DNA from: Candidatus Saccharibacteria bacterium UBA4727
GTDB lineage: Bacteria > Patescibacteriota > Saccharimonadia > Saccharimonadales > Saccharimonadaceae
Direction: 5' to 3'
Assembly (NCBI GenBank): GCA_002404195.1
Contig: DHJF01000005.1
Coordinates: 2,572-31,341 of the forward strand
DNA: 28,770 bases
The position numbers and the translations under genes were made by a program. The notes under the pieces were generated by a model, which was not told the origin of the DNA, did no database searches, and saw only the letters and a program-made list of their open reading frames with translations. The number at the start of each line of letters is the position of its first letter. Position 1 is the stretch's first letter. Positions 22,354-28,770 of the stretch are shown here, one piece after another.

Positions 22354-22806
22354 CTACTTGCGGTTGAAGGCGAGGATGCGGAGGACTTTTGGCGCTATGA
22401 TTTCTGCCTCAATCGAGTCGAGCTTCTCATACGGTATGACGTCTACATCGTCAAAAAAGAGCATCACTTGTGCGTCTAGTGATAAACACAGCGTTACATC
22501 TTCAAGGACCGCCTGGACTTCTTCATTCTCGTCGTCCGAGTCCTCGTCCGGCTCTTTGAGGACAAACAGGCTCACTTTGGCACCGGCCGGACTGCAAAAC
22601 TGGATTACCGACTCGTCATCACGCCACGCATCGAGCAGATAGTCACGAGTTTGATAGGCCTGAGCGCTGATATCTTCGCGCTGAACAGAGCTCGTCAGCT
22701 TGACGACAACATGCCCCAATCTGCGGACCAAATATCCCGCGACCGACCGCTCTCTCCGTGCTCGCCGCCCGCCCAACGACAAGCAATCACACAGTTCGTC
22801 ATCCAT
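22354..22806 (-). CDS. Hypothetical protein, 150 aa
   Basis: The start at 22806 is preferred because AAGGTG lies seven bases upstream; the longer frame would begin inside that site. The protein reads MDDELCDCLSLGGRRARRER, then an alpha/beta body (GHVVVKLTSSVQREDISAQA), an acidic insert (KEPDEDSDDENEEVQ) and a beta-rich tail (LCLSLDAQVMLFFDDVDVIP). No family is recognised. A strong terminator follows, so it is transcribed separately from the 21311 gene. Confidence 0.65.
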   Translation of the reverse strand: MDDELCDCLSLGGRRARRERSVAGYLVRRLGHVVVKLTSSVQREDISAQAYQTRDYLLDAWRDDESVIQFCSPAGAKVSLFVLKEPDEDSDDENEEVQAVLEDVTLCLSLDAQVMLFFDDVDVIPYEKLDSIEAEIIAPKVLRILAFNRK

Positions 22807-22917
22807 TTTCTTCACCTTCAATCTATAAGTTGCGCTTCTTGCTGAAGTTATCAGAACTATATAATTCTACGGCCGTAGACGCAAGCATAAACAATTTACC
22901 ACCACACCAGAATGGCG

Positions 22918-22923
22918 TATACT
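22918..22923 (+). promoter_or_regulatory. -10 box upstream of the 27-aa basic peptide
   Basis: TATACT; the expected transcript start near 22930 gives a leader of about 90 bases before the ATG at 23019. Confidence 0.45.
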
Positions 22924-23018
22924 AATACATACGAAGAGCTTTTACGTCACCGTGAGACACTCGACGCCAATTTAGTTCACAATCTATTAAAATGACAAAG
23001 ACATCTGGAGGATAGTTT

Positions 23019-23102
23019 ATGGCCAAAGGTACAAATCAGCAAAAAGCAATCAAGAAACCGAAGCTAAAAGTGAAAAAACCAAAAGTAACATTGCCACTCT
23101 AG
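23019..23102 (+). CDS. 27-aa Lys-rich peptide (MAKG... type)
   Basis: It reads MAKGTNQQKAIKKPKLKVKK then PKVTLPL. Ten of 27 residues are lysine, and the start resembles the small MAKGxNxKKxxKK proteins found in many bacteria, of unknown function. CTGGAGG lies eight bases before the ATG. A TATACT box is about 100 bases upstream and a near-perfect terminator begins 13 bases after the stop, so the unit is a complete tiny gene. DNA or ribosome binding is plausible from charge only. Confidence 0.65.
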   Translation: MAKGTNQQKAIKKPKLKVKKPKVTLPL

Positions 23103-23115
23103 GCTAAAAAGTAGG

Positions 23116-23152
23116 AAACCCCGCACTGATATTCTCAGTGCGGGGTTTTTTT
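23116..23152. terminator. Strong bidirectional terminator
   Basis: AAACCCCGCACTGA and TCAGTGCGGGGTTT form a 14-bp stem with loop TATTC. The T-run on the + strand ends the 27-aa gene. On the minus strand a weaker tract can end the SPFH gene. Confidence 0.92.
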
Positions 23153-23169
23153 GAATAGGAAACTCAGAG

Positions 23170-23961
23170 CTATTCCGTCAGGGAGCCGTCAAGCTCCTTA
23201 GGTGTCGAAAACTGCTCGAGTACAGACTCAATGTCCTCAGGCTTCAGGCTAGCAATTGCTTGCGCCGTCCAGCCCTCACTAGCCATTACAAGCACCGGTC
23301 CAAGCTGGAGGCTTGTCGCTTTCACGCCAATGGTCGCCAGGTCCGGTGCTACAATCGTCATGAACTCGGCCGATATCTCCTGTGTGCTGATGCTGATATC
23401 GGCAGGTTCATAGTCGGCAAGTACGACGCTGAGCGCAGTGTTTGCGACCCCCTTGATGAACGCTATCGGGTCGGACTTCTTGTAGACGAACGGGTACATA
23501 TCATCAATCTCGATATTTACCCATGGACTAGCCAGTCGACGACCGTCCCATCTGCCCGCGCTTTTGTGCACGATGTTTTGCGCATCAAGTTCGATCGGTC
23601 TGTCACGCCCATTTTCTATCTTCCATTTGTGTCCTATTGGCACGCCCTGACGCCACCCTGCTGAGTAGTAACGTGGACGCCCATACACAGCAGCTTGACC
23701 CTTGTCGGTAAAAGACCTGTCGATCTTCTTCTGACGGGCAAGCTCCTCTGGAGATAGCGACTTGTCGTAGCGAAGGATTACTCTCCCCCACCACAGACGC
23801 ATACCGATATCACCTTGCTCGATCTTCTTAACCGCCCGAGCAAGATAGACAGCTCCCGCAAGGATAATCCCCAAGAGGGCAATCACTATACGCACAAGTT
23901 CAGGCAGGGAGCCGAACCAAGTCACTGTCGCTTCATAAACGAGCTGAACAGCTCTGTCCAC
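23170..23961 (-). CDS. SPFH/band 7 domain membrane protein
   Basis: A 263-aa protein with one membrane segment near the N-terminus (about 18-42, VRIVIALLGIILAGAVYLAR), followed by an SPFH-like domain. VKKIEQGDIGMRLWWGRVIL matches the start of band 7 proteins, which read V..GE.GV....G. Later VNIEIDDMYPFVYKKSDPIAF and TALSVVLADYEPADISIST match the usual central part. SPFH proteins scaffold membrane microdomains or bind proteases. The start is a GTG at 23961; its ribosome site is the perfect consensus AGGAGGTGAT (23966-23975), which itself contains the upstream in-frame GTG, ruling that one out. Confidence 0.75.
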   Translation of the reverse strand: MDRAVQLVYEATVTWFGSLPELVRIVIALLGIILAGAVYLARAVKKIEQGDIGMRLWWGRVILRYDKSLSPEELARQKKIDRSFTDKGQAAVYGRPRYYSAGWRQGVPIGHKWKIENGRDRPIELDAQNIVHKSAGRWDGRRLASPWVNIEIDDMYPFVYKKSDPIAFIKGVANTALSVVLADYEPADISISTQEISAEFMTIVAPDLATIGVKATSLQLGPVLVMASEGWTAQAIASLKPEDIESVLEQFSTPKELDGSLTE

Positions 23962-23965
23962 CGCA

Positions 23966-23975
23966 ATCACCTCCT
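23966..23975 (-). promoter_or_regulatory. Perfect Shine-Dalgarno of SPFH gene
   Basis: AGGAGGTGAT on the minus strand, four bases before GTG at 23961. It shows the full anti-Shine-Dalgarno pairing is used by this organism and decides the start. Confidence 0.8.
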
Positions 23976-24051
23976 AAGTAAACTAGCGGTTTTACAAAAT
24001 CCTATCCTAGAATGTACTATAGCACTTTCTAAAAAGTATAAAAGTCGCCAC

Positions 24052-24750
24052 TCACGACGCAGTCGGTAACGCTTGCCCCGAGCAAGTTGCGAGTACGCGA
24101 ATAATGGCGTCTTTTTCAGCGCTTGTTACCCATAGTGAATATTTGGCTTTGACGGCGATTTGTCGTGCTACATACTGGCAGCGGAACGGCTTATTGCTTG
24201 GCAGCCAGGTGGCAGCGTCGCCGTCGGATTTTTGCTGATTCGCCGGACCATCAACCGCCAACAGTTCAAGCGGGTCATTGGCAAGTTGTTGACGCAGCGC
24301 GGCTGTCAGTTGCTGAGCGCCGGTTTGCCAGGCATTGCTGAGTGCTACCGCGTGATCAATTTGCACGTCGGCGCTACTCGTCTCGCCACGTGAGAATTGA
24401 ATAATTTTACCGGTGTAGGGGTCGTTCAGCGTACCGCTCACTACTTGGCAGTTGCTATTTTCGACCACGTTCGTCATATCGCGGTGTAAAATGATATTGC
24501 GCGTGTCACAGCCGGCGATAGATGCCCAGCCGTCACCGAATTGCGTGCGGGCATAGCCTGTTTTTGGCGCCCGACCCTTGACCGCTAATTGTTGGATCGC
24601 CGAGGCGGCATCGCCCGTTGCCTGCGTGGCGACAGGTGGCTGTGATGATTGCGGCTGCCATTGATCCGGATGGGTCAAAAGCAACACCGCGCTTATCCCC
24701 ACAGCAATTAGCGCTATGATTGTTCGTCACAGTCGATAGTTTGCCGTCAT
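24052..24750 (-). pseudogene. Secreted HNH nuclease (DUF1524-type) with nonsense codon in signal peptide
   Basis: From the ATG at 24750 the frame reads MTANYRL, TGA (24729-24727), then RTIIALIAVGISAVLLLTHP, a good signal peptide. The mature part has the DUF1524/HNH pattern: VQIDHAVALSNAWQTGAQ, then NDPLELLAVDGPANQQKSDG and ATWLPSN. TACAAT ends 6 bases before that ATG, so the leaderless transcript should start there. The TGA is probably CGA to TGA. Re-initiation at an internal GTG (24702) would shorten the signal helix. Either the gene is dead, or re-initiation/readthrough makes a little product, or the base is wrong. The downstream frame is otherwise intact, which suggests a recent event. Confidence 0.75.
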
Positions 24751-24756
24751 GAACCT

Positions 24757-24762
24757 ATTGTA
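24757..24762 (-). promoter_or_regulatory. -10 box of HNH nuclease gene, leaderless type
   Basis: TACAAT on the minus strand, 6 bases before the ATG at 24750, upstream of the in-frame TGA. Confidence 0.55.
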
Positions 24763-24852
24763 TACTCTTTGTGCTTTTCGTCCTTTTGGACTCATCAGCA
24801 TAGATGCACATCTACGGAAGCAGGTTTAACAAGAAGACAGACATATGTTGGA

Positions 24853-24887
24853 CCGTGTGGCCAAAGAAATTTCCTTGAGCCACACGG
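24853..24887. terminator. Long hairpin after the 24895 gene
   Basis: CCGTGTGGC and GCCACACGG form a perfect 9-bp stem whose inner part CAAAGAAATTTCCTTG also pairs largely with itself. No T-run follows, so it may be a Rho-independent-like stop, an RNA stabiliser, or an extended palindromic site. Confidence 0.45.
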
Positions 24888-24894
24888 CGTTCAA

Positions 24895-25320
24895 CTAGGC
24901 AGAAACAGAAGCGGCGGCAAGCGCTCGTAGTTGCGCCGTGAGTGGCTCACGAGCGTTAACTCTAGCGTGTCGGATGTATCCGATTACCAGCTCAACAAGT
25001 TCGTCGTTGAACTGTTTGATGATTTGCGAGGCAGCAATGGCATCAACTTGATCATTGAACACCACCGTGGTCTGCATCGTCAAATCCATCAGGTCATCTT
25101 CTTGATGGCCCGTCGGTTTCATCAGCTTCATTGCCCTACAATCGTCCTTGTCACGATGGGGCGCAAGAACGTGAAGCGCGGCATTCAACCTCTCCATGGC
25201 GCTATCAATGACCTCGTGGATCACCTTTGCGCGCACACCAAGACCTTTCGGTACTTGATGCAGACGCACTTCGACAGTCGCCTCGCCATAGAGGTCTTTC
25301 CGTTTGACTACCCTCTTCAT
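24895..25320 (-). CDS. Hypothetical protein, 141 aa
   Basis: The ATG at 25320 is preceded by AAGGAACCT, which selects it over the in-frame start at 25338. The protein begins MKRVVKRKDLYGEATVEVRL and is mainly helical, with HEVIDSAMERLNAALHVLAP, then QTTVVFNDQVDAIAASQIIK and a C-terminal Ala-rich helix. It has no signal peptide or membrane segment. The family is not recognised. A long hairpin follows its stop. Confidence 0.55.
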   Translation of the reverse strand: MKRVVKRKDLYGEATVEVRLHQVPKGLGVRAKVIHEVIDSAMERLNAALHVLAPHRDKDDCRAMKLMKPTGHQEDDLMDLTMQTTVVFNDQVDAIAASQIIKQFNDELVELVIGYIRHARVNAREPLTAQLRALAAASVSA

Positions 25321-25338
25321 AGGTTCCTTACCGAGCAA

Positions 25339-25532
25339 TATTACTATCGCTCTGTATGTCGTCTTCTTGTTAAAGCATAGGCGTCAAGTCGACAACCTAT
25401 CTCTTCATTTAAACATGGTTATGAATAATTGTCAATGTATCGCTCGCTTCGCTACAATCAGTGCGCTACGCACACATGTTATACGTCCTCACTCGGCGAT
25501 ACGAACAAGTTCGCGTCGCTCTCGTCTCGTAG
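25339..25532. other. Intergenic region between divergent genes, no gene seen
   Basis: About 190 bases between the 25320 gene and the pepN promoter box. It contains no convincing ORF, repeat or hairpin. Confidence 0.5.
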
Positions 25533-25538
25533 TACAAT
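25533..25538 (+). promoter_or_regulatory. -10 box of M1 aminopeptidase gene
   Basis: TACAAT, 6 bases before the ATG at 25545, with no Shine-Dalgarno sequence. Confidence 0.55.
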
Positions 25539-25544
25539 AGATAC

Positions 25545-28070
25545 ATGCAAACAGTTTCTCGCCTTATTGATCAATTCATACCCGACCTTTATAACCTTTC
25601 GCTAATACTTAATAGAACCGACCGTACTTTTAGTGGTACCGTTACTATTTTTGGCGAAAAACTTGGTGACGACCCGACCCTGCGCGTACACGCCAAAGAT
25701 CTAACCATCGAATCTGTCACCTTTGATGGCAAACAAGCGACTTGGGTCAGCGAGACCAACAACGAACTAGTGATTAGCCACCCCGACATAACGGCGGGTA
25801 GCCACTTGGTCGTGATTGGCTACACGGCCACGATTACCGATGCGATGCACGGCCTCTACCCTTGCTACTATCAGCACGACGGTGTAAAAAAAGAACTCCT
25901 CGCTACGCAATTTGAAAGCCACCACGCCCGCGAAGTCTTTCCGTGCGTCGACGAACCAGAAGCCAAAGCGGAGTTTGACGTCACCCTCACCACCGAGCAA
26001 GATGTCACCGTTCTTGGCAACCAACCTATCCATGAGCAACGCGTTGAAAATAACCTGCTTGTCACTGAATTTGAACGCACCCCGCGTATGAGCACCTACC
26101 TCCTCGCCTGGGTAACCGGTGAGCTCCACAAAAAGACCGCCACTACCAAAAGTGGTGTCGAGGTTAATATTTGGGCCACACCAGCCCAGCCAGCTGCCAG
26201 CCTTGATTTTGCGCTCGATATCGCCACGCGCACCATCGACTTCTTTGACGAATACTTCGACACGCCCTACCCGCTACCAAAGTCCGACCACGTTGCTCTG
26301 CCTGACTTTTCGTCTGGCGCCATGGAAAACTGGGGTCTCATTACCTACCGTGAAACGACCCTGCTCGCCGACCCTGCAACTACCAGCATCGGTAGCCGCC
26401 ACTACATCGCAACAGTCATCGCCCACGAACTGTCGCACCAATGGTTTGGCAATCTCGTCACCATGAAATGGTGGAACAATTTATGGTTGAACGAAAGCTT
26501 CGCCACGCTGATGGAATATGTGGCAATCGACGCCCTGCACCCTGAATGGAACGTCTGGCTTGATTTTGCCACCAGCGAAAGTATTATGGCACTGCGCCGT
26601 GATGCCATCGACGGCGTCCAGGCCGTGCAAGTTGACGTCCATCACCCAGATGAAATTAGTACGCTGTTTGACGGTGCGATTGTCTATGCCAAGGGCGCGC
26701 GGCTCCTGCGCATGCTGCAAAACTACATTGGCGACGAGGCATTTCAGGCCGGCCTCAAGACCTACTTTGCGCTGCACGCTTATGGCAACACCGAAGGTGA
26801 CGATTTGTGGCATGAGCTGTCGCTTGCCAGTGGCAAAGATATTACCGAGTTTATGAACACCTGGATTTCACAGTCGGGCTACCCAGTGCTCTCAGCCAGT
26901 CAAACTGGCGACCAGGTGAAGTTGGCGCAAAAGCAATTCTTTATCGGCAACTATGCGCCGTCGGATAAATTATGGCCAATCCCGCTCAACTCTACTTGTA
27001 GTGAAATGCCAGAGCTGCTCGAAAGCCGTGAACTCACCGTCACCCGCACACACACCACACCGCTGCGTTACAACGTCGGTGACACGGCGCACTTTATTAC
27101 GCAGTACGATAGCGCCCTCCTGACGCGCCTCATCGACGAAATCAAAGCCGGTAATTTATTACCGCTCGACCGCGTGCAGTTACTCGACGAACAAACCCTC
27201 CTTGCGCGTGGCGGCCTCCTCTCAAGCGCTGAATTAATTCCACTGCTTGACGCCTACAAGAGTGAAACAACCGAATCTGTCTGGGATATCATCGCTATGA
27301 CAATTGGTGAATTGAAAAAGTTCGTTGAAGGTGACGACGCCAGCGAAAAACAACTGCGCGCACTTGCCGCCGAGTTGGCCGATAGTGAATATCAACGTCT
27401 TGGCTGGAGTATCAACGAAGGCGAATCTGATAGCGACACGAAGCTGCGTTCAACCATCCTGAGTATGATGCTTTACGGCGAAACTAAGCCAGTTATCGAT
27501 GTGGCGCTTGCTATGTACCACGACGCACCTCTCGACAAGCTCGACCCAGAGCTGCGGCCACTGATTATCAGTGCAGCTGTCCGCCATGGTGACGATGAGA
27601 CTATTTTCGACACGTTGCTTGCTGCTCACAAGGCTTCGAACTCCGCTGAGCTCCAGCAAGATATCGCCGCTGCGCTAACTTCGACAAAAAACCCAGAACG
27701 CTTAGCACAAATCTTAGCCCTGCTTAAGGATGAATCGGTCGTACGCCCGCAAGATGCCGCCCGCTGGTTTGTCTGGACTATTCGCAACCGTGACGGCCGC
27801 GAACTTGCCTGGCAGTGGCTGCAGCAAAACTGGGACTGGATCGTCAAAACATTTGGCGGCGATAAAAGCTACGACGATTTCCCACGCTACGCCGCTAGTA
27901 GCCTGGTCACACGCCCGCAATTCGACGAATACCGCACGTTCTTTACACCAATGCAGCAAGAACCAGCCCTTGCCCGGGTCATTACTGTTGGTTTGAGCGA
28001 GATTGAAGGTCGCGTCGACCTCATCGAACGCGATAACGCTGCCGTTCGCGCTGCTCTATCCCAGCTTTAA
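25545..28070 (+). CDS. pepN: M1 family zinc aminopeptidase (PepN-like)
   Basis: An 841-aa metallopeptidase that removes N-terminal amino acids from peptides. The substrate-binding motif GAMEN is at residues 258-262. The zinc site is H294-E-L-S-H298 with the third ligand E317 in WLNESFA, the exact HExxH-18-E spacing. A beta-sandwich N-terminal domain (about 1-190), catalytic domain (about 190-430), linker and helical C-terminal domain are all present, so the enzyme looks complete. No signal peptide is seen, so it is cytosolic. In an organism lacking amino-acid synthesis it would serve peptide salvage (inference). Its 3' end overlaps the convergent broken yraN by 15 bases. Confidence 0.95.
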   Translation: MQTVSRLIDQFIPDLYNLSLILNRTDRTFSGTVTIFGEKLGDDPTLRVHAKDLTIESVTFDGKQATWVSETNNELVISHPDITAGSHLVVIGYTATITDAMHGLYPCYYQHDGVKKELLATQFESHHAREVFPCVDEPEAKAEFDVTLTTEQDVTVLGNQPIHEQRVENNLLVTEFERTPRMSTYLLAWVTGELHKKTATTKSGVEVNIWATPAQPAASLDFALDIATRTIDFFDEYFDTPYPLPKSDHVALPDFSSGAMENWGLITYRETTLLADPATTSIGSRHYIATVIAHELSHQWFGNLVTMKWWNNLWLNESFATLMEYVAIDALHPEWNVWLDFATSESIMALRRDAIDGVQAVQVDVHHPDEISTLFDGAIVYAKGARLLRMLQNYIGDEAFQAGLKTYFALHAYGNTEGDDLWHELSLASGKDITEFMNTWISQSGYPVLSASQTGDQVKLAQKQFFIGNYAPSDKLWPIPLNSTCSEMPELLESRELTVTRTHTTPLRYNVGDTAHFITQYDSALLTRLIDEIKAGNLLPLDRVQLLDEQTLLARGGLLSSAELIPLLDAYKSETTESVWDIIAMTIGELKKFVEGDDASEKQLRALAAELADSEYQRLGWSINEGESDSDTKLRSTILSMMLYGETKPVIDVALAMYHDAPLDKLDPELRPLIISAAVRHGDDETIFDTLLAAHKASNSAELQQDIAAALTSTKNPERLAQILALLKDESVVRPQDAARWFVWTIRNRDGRELAWQWLQQNWDWIVKTFGGDKSYDDFPRYAASSLVTRPQFDEYRTFFTPMQQEPALARVITVGLSEIEGRVDLIERDNAAVRAALSQL

Positions 28071-28385
28071 AAAGCTTTGCACCTCAGGCGGTTGACCAGT
28101 CACGTCAATCGCTGCCAGGCGTAAATTAGTATCTTTCACCTCATTTTTCAAGGCGTAGTACTTTGCCGCAAAGGCCATTTGGTTTTATTTTTTAGCTGTG
28201 ATTGCCGCCAAGCCCCCCGCCCTGATCGGCACTTTTGCGATACTTTACATCTGTAAAATATAACGTATCTTTGTGAAATGAAATAATATCGATTTCGCAG
28301 TATTTAGTGCGCCAGTTGCGATCAATAATCTCGTGCCCCTGGCCGACGAGATAGTTAGCCGCGGCCGTTTCGCCAGCGTCGCCAT
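28056..28385 (-). pseudogene. yraN: yraN (UPF0102 nuclease-fold protein), broken by three lesions
   Basis: The YraN pattern is readable across two frames: GDAGETAAANYLVGQGHEII, then NWRTKYCEIDIISFHKDTLY, FTDVKYRKSADQGGG, then LAAITAKK and, later, NQMAFAAKYYALKN to FLKLG. Lesions: (1) the ATG at 28385 is out of frame with the body by one base (ATGGC instead of ATGGGC); (2) one extra G in a six-G run at 28213-28218; (3) an in-frame TAA at 28187-28185 where Gln is expected. YraN is a PD-(D/E)XK-like protein, with EIDII and the Lys of VKYR as site residues. It lies one base after rnhB, the usual order. Homopolymer position suggests checking for assembly error. Confidence 0.75.
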
Positions 28386-28386
28386 T

Positions 28387-28770
28387 TTACTTGGTAGTCC
28401 GTACTATATCTTCGTCAGCGCGGGTGGCGGAAGTCTTTGACGACGAAAGCGGTGTCGAAGGTTGATATTTAACTAAAGGCGCAAACGACAATCGATGCAG
28501 CGGCGTAACGCCCAACGTATCAATCGCGGCCCTGTGTGCGGCCGTACCGTAGCCTACATGCGACGCAAAGCCATATCCTGTATAAATACCGTCTTGCTCT
28601 GCCATGTAGCAATCACGGGCTACTTTAGCGATAATCGAGGCTGCCGAAACACTTGGAATCAGTAAGTCGGCCTTTTTTAACGTCGTGACGTAGCTTTCTT
28701 TGCTCGTGCCTTTTAAAAAGTTGATTGTGCCGTCGATAATAATCTCATGATAGGGCGCTGTTACCTGCTC
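28387..28770 (-). CDS. rnhB: Ribonuclease HII, C-terminal part (runs off window)
   Basis: 127 residues of the C-terminal part of RNase HII, which cuts RNA in RNA/DNA hybrids and removes misincorporated ribonucleotides. Seen: IIIDGTINFL, ADLLIPSVSAASIIAKVARD and YTGYGFASHVGYGTAAHRAA, then HRLSFAPL, all in family order. Asp in IDG and the Asp of VARD belong to the active site set; the first catalytic D-E pair lies outside the window. The frame is intact here, unlike the following yraN, one base downstream. The C-terminal tail after LSFAPL is about 30 residues longer than the core and rich in Ser/Thr. Confidence 0.92.
   Translation of the reverse strand, partial: EQVTAPYHEIIIDGTINFLKGTSKESYVTTLKKADLLIPSVSAASIIAKVARDCYMAEQDGIYTGYGFASHVGYGTAAHRAAIDTLGVTPLHRLSFAPLVKYQPSTPLSSSKTSATRADEDIVRTTK

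Noticed and set aside
22912..22995. 27-codon ORF (MAYTNTYEELLRHRETLDAN...) before the basic peptide
   Set aside because: No ribosome site, and the TATACT promoter box lies inside its first codons. It is probably leader DNA.
24727..24729. TGA as a sense codon (Gly), as in some other CPR lineages
   Set aside because: TGA ends pcm, the YitT gene and the 18608 gene at the expected protein ends, so the standard code applies.
1..28770. CRISPR arrays, rRNA genes, insertion sequences with transposase
   Set aside because: None seen on either strand by reading; no regularly spaced repeats and no transposase or integrase frame.

Overview
The window looks like ordinary chromosome with a decaying accessory middle from a small-genome member of the Patescibacteria (CPR), most likely a Candidatus Saccharibacteria (TM7) relative. 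This is inferred from gene content: a type IV prepilin of the GFTIVELLIV type, a membrane-anchored DUF348/3D-domain wall protein, Kup, YitT, a PepN-like M1 aminopeptidase, many short lineage-type hypotheticals, and no biosynthetic operons. TGA ends several intact genes (pcm, the YitT gene, the 18608 gene), so the standard code fits and a TGA=Gly lineage does not.

Layout. Positions 1-7513 hold housekeeping-type genes: the start of an unknown protein, a frameshifted prepilin, a DUF2130 coiled-coil protein divergent from kup, a two-domain VOC (catechol dioxygenase-like) protein convergent with pcm, a YitT/DUF2179 membrane protein, and a 3D-domain wall protein. Positions 7560-8180 are the C-terminal wreck of a UvrD/HelD-type helicase. 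Positions 8237-10403 carry a two-gene operon, a large SAM methyltransferase followed by a P-loop nucleoside/thymidylate-kinase-like protein. It is insulated upstream by the terminator of a GreA-like factor. A CYTH protein follows, then a stretch with a tRNA 3'-end remnant and a possible small RNA.

Positions 12057-18611 are accessory in character. They contain peptidase E, a truncated ORF, three minus-strand blocks (HAD phosphatase; split-barrel flavoprotein plus histidine phosphatase; a 150-aa unknown) each preceded by a copy of the same roughly 70-bp repeat, a macro-domain protein, an 82-aa unknown, a structured intergenic region and a replication-relaxation (plasmid/ICE-type) protein. Positions 18608-25320 hold unknowns, a micro-operon of two tiny ORFs, a SHOCT protein, a winged-helix/degenerate-Nudix protein, three minus-strand unknowns, a 27-aa basic peptide, an SPFH/band 7 protein, and a secreted HNH nuclease with a nonsense codon in its signal peptide. 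Positions 25545-28770 hold the M1 aminopeptidase facing a broken yraN and the 3' part of rnhB.

Regulatory style. Two kinds of gene start coexist. At least fourteen genes have a TATACT/TATAAT/TACAAT-like -10 box ending 6-9 bases before the start codon, so their mRNAs should be leaderless. The others have a leader with a Shine-Dalgarno sequence. This pattern fixes several gene starts and shows where the original starts of the broken prepilin and HNH genes were. The number of single-base lesions (prepilin, yraN, HNH gene, YitT start, helicase) means that either real gene decay or residual indel errors in the assembly must be considered.
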